In this document: piece by piece, positions 23,493 to 23,528 of the stretch
How positions within the stretch are numbered: position 1 is the stretch's first letter
Layout of the letters: the number at the start of each line of letters is the position of its first letter
Source: an uncultured Alistipes sp.
GTDB taxonomy: Bacteria > Bacteroidota > Bacteroidia > Bacteroidales > Rikenellaceae
NCBI GenBank assembly: GCA_900546005.1
Contig: URBJ01000032.1
Location: forward strand, 1 to 23,528
Direction: 5' to 3'
DNA length: 23,528 bases
Position numbers and translations under genes: made by a program
Notes under the pieces: model-generated
What the model saw: only the letters and a program-made list of their open reading frames with translations
Databases searched by the model: none
Told to the model about the DNA's origin: nothing

Positions 23493-23528
23493 ATGATGAA
23501 ATTGAGTGAACAGAGGGGGAACATGTTA
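23493..23528 (+). CDS. possible 5' end of a truncated gene
   Basis: An open frame starting ATGATG runs to the window edge, encoding MMKLSEQRGNML. It follows an A-rich stretch (AAAAACAGTTAAACG) like other leaders here. Twelve codons are too few to identify a family. The 185 bp before it, after the glyA terminator, contain no recognisable gene or clear TAnnTTTG box. Confidence 0.35.
   Translation, partial: MMKLSEQRGNML

Noticed and set aside
1..23528. CRISPR array, tRNA/rRNA genes, prophage or transposase
   Set aside because: No regularly spaced repeats, cloverleaf-like stretch, rRNA sequence or integrase/transposase motif was seen on either strand.

Overview
The window looks like chromosomal DNA of a Bacteroidota bacterium, most likely order Bacteroidales. 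A Rikenellaceae/Alistipes-like or Bacteroides-like gut organism would fit, but genus cannot be fixed from sequence alone. The evidence is the repeated promoter signature TAnnTTTG (sometimes with TTTG/GTTG exactly 19 bp upstream), A-rich leaders in place of strong Shine-Dalgarno sites, and family content (RhaB-RhaA-RhaT, paired short ChrA proteins, FabG, GlyA). I see no rRNA, tRNA, CRISPR array, insertion sequence or phage gene.

Layout. (1) 1-706: the 3' end of gyrB and a GatB/YqeY-like gene. (2) 791-9533, minus strand: a rhamnose block. Two exported GH78-type alpha-L-rhamnosidases come first, then rhaB, rhaA, rhaT and rhaM. Each of the four junctions from the second rhamnosidase to rhaM carries its own hairpin. 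The cluster has no recognisable rhamnulose-1-phosphate aldolase and no AraC-type RhaR. (3) 9697-12507, plus strand and divergent from the rhamnosidases: an SDR fructuronate reductase/mannonate oxidoreductase, mannonate dehydratase (uxuA) and an exported NodB-type deacetylase. (4) 12527-19725: a MATE transporter, an alkA-like glycosylase with an Ada-like methyltransferase, an M3 peptidase lipoprotein, rsmE, and a split chromate-transporter pair. (5) 19843-20892: an HxlR regulator divergent from a DJ-1/PfpI-like protein, with several palindromes between them. (6) 21052-23242: divergent fabG and glyA, followed by a strong terminator and the first codons of a truncated gene.

Working together. The two exported rhamnosidases would release L-rhamnose. 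RhaT imports it, RhaM interconverts its anomers, RhaA makes rhamnulose and RhaB phosphorylates it; the final aldol cleavage must be encoded elsewhere. The divergent SDR-UxuA pair handles D-fructuronate to 2-keto-3-deoxygluconate, the route for glucuronate. The back-to-back arrangement suggests, by inference, a glycan carrying both rhamnose and uronic acid. The remaining genes are mainly housekeeping or stress functions.

No radically new system is evident. The most interesting signals are regulatory: the hairpin-punctuated rhamnose operon, the long inverted repeat upstream of rhaB, the operator cluster between hxlR and the DJ-1 gene, and face-to-face promoters between the M3 peptidase and rsmE.
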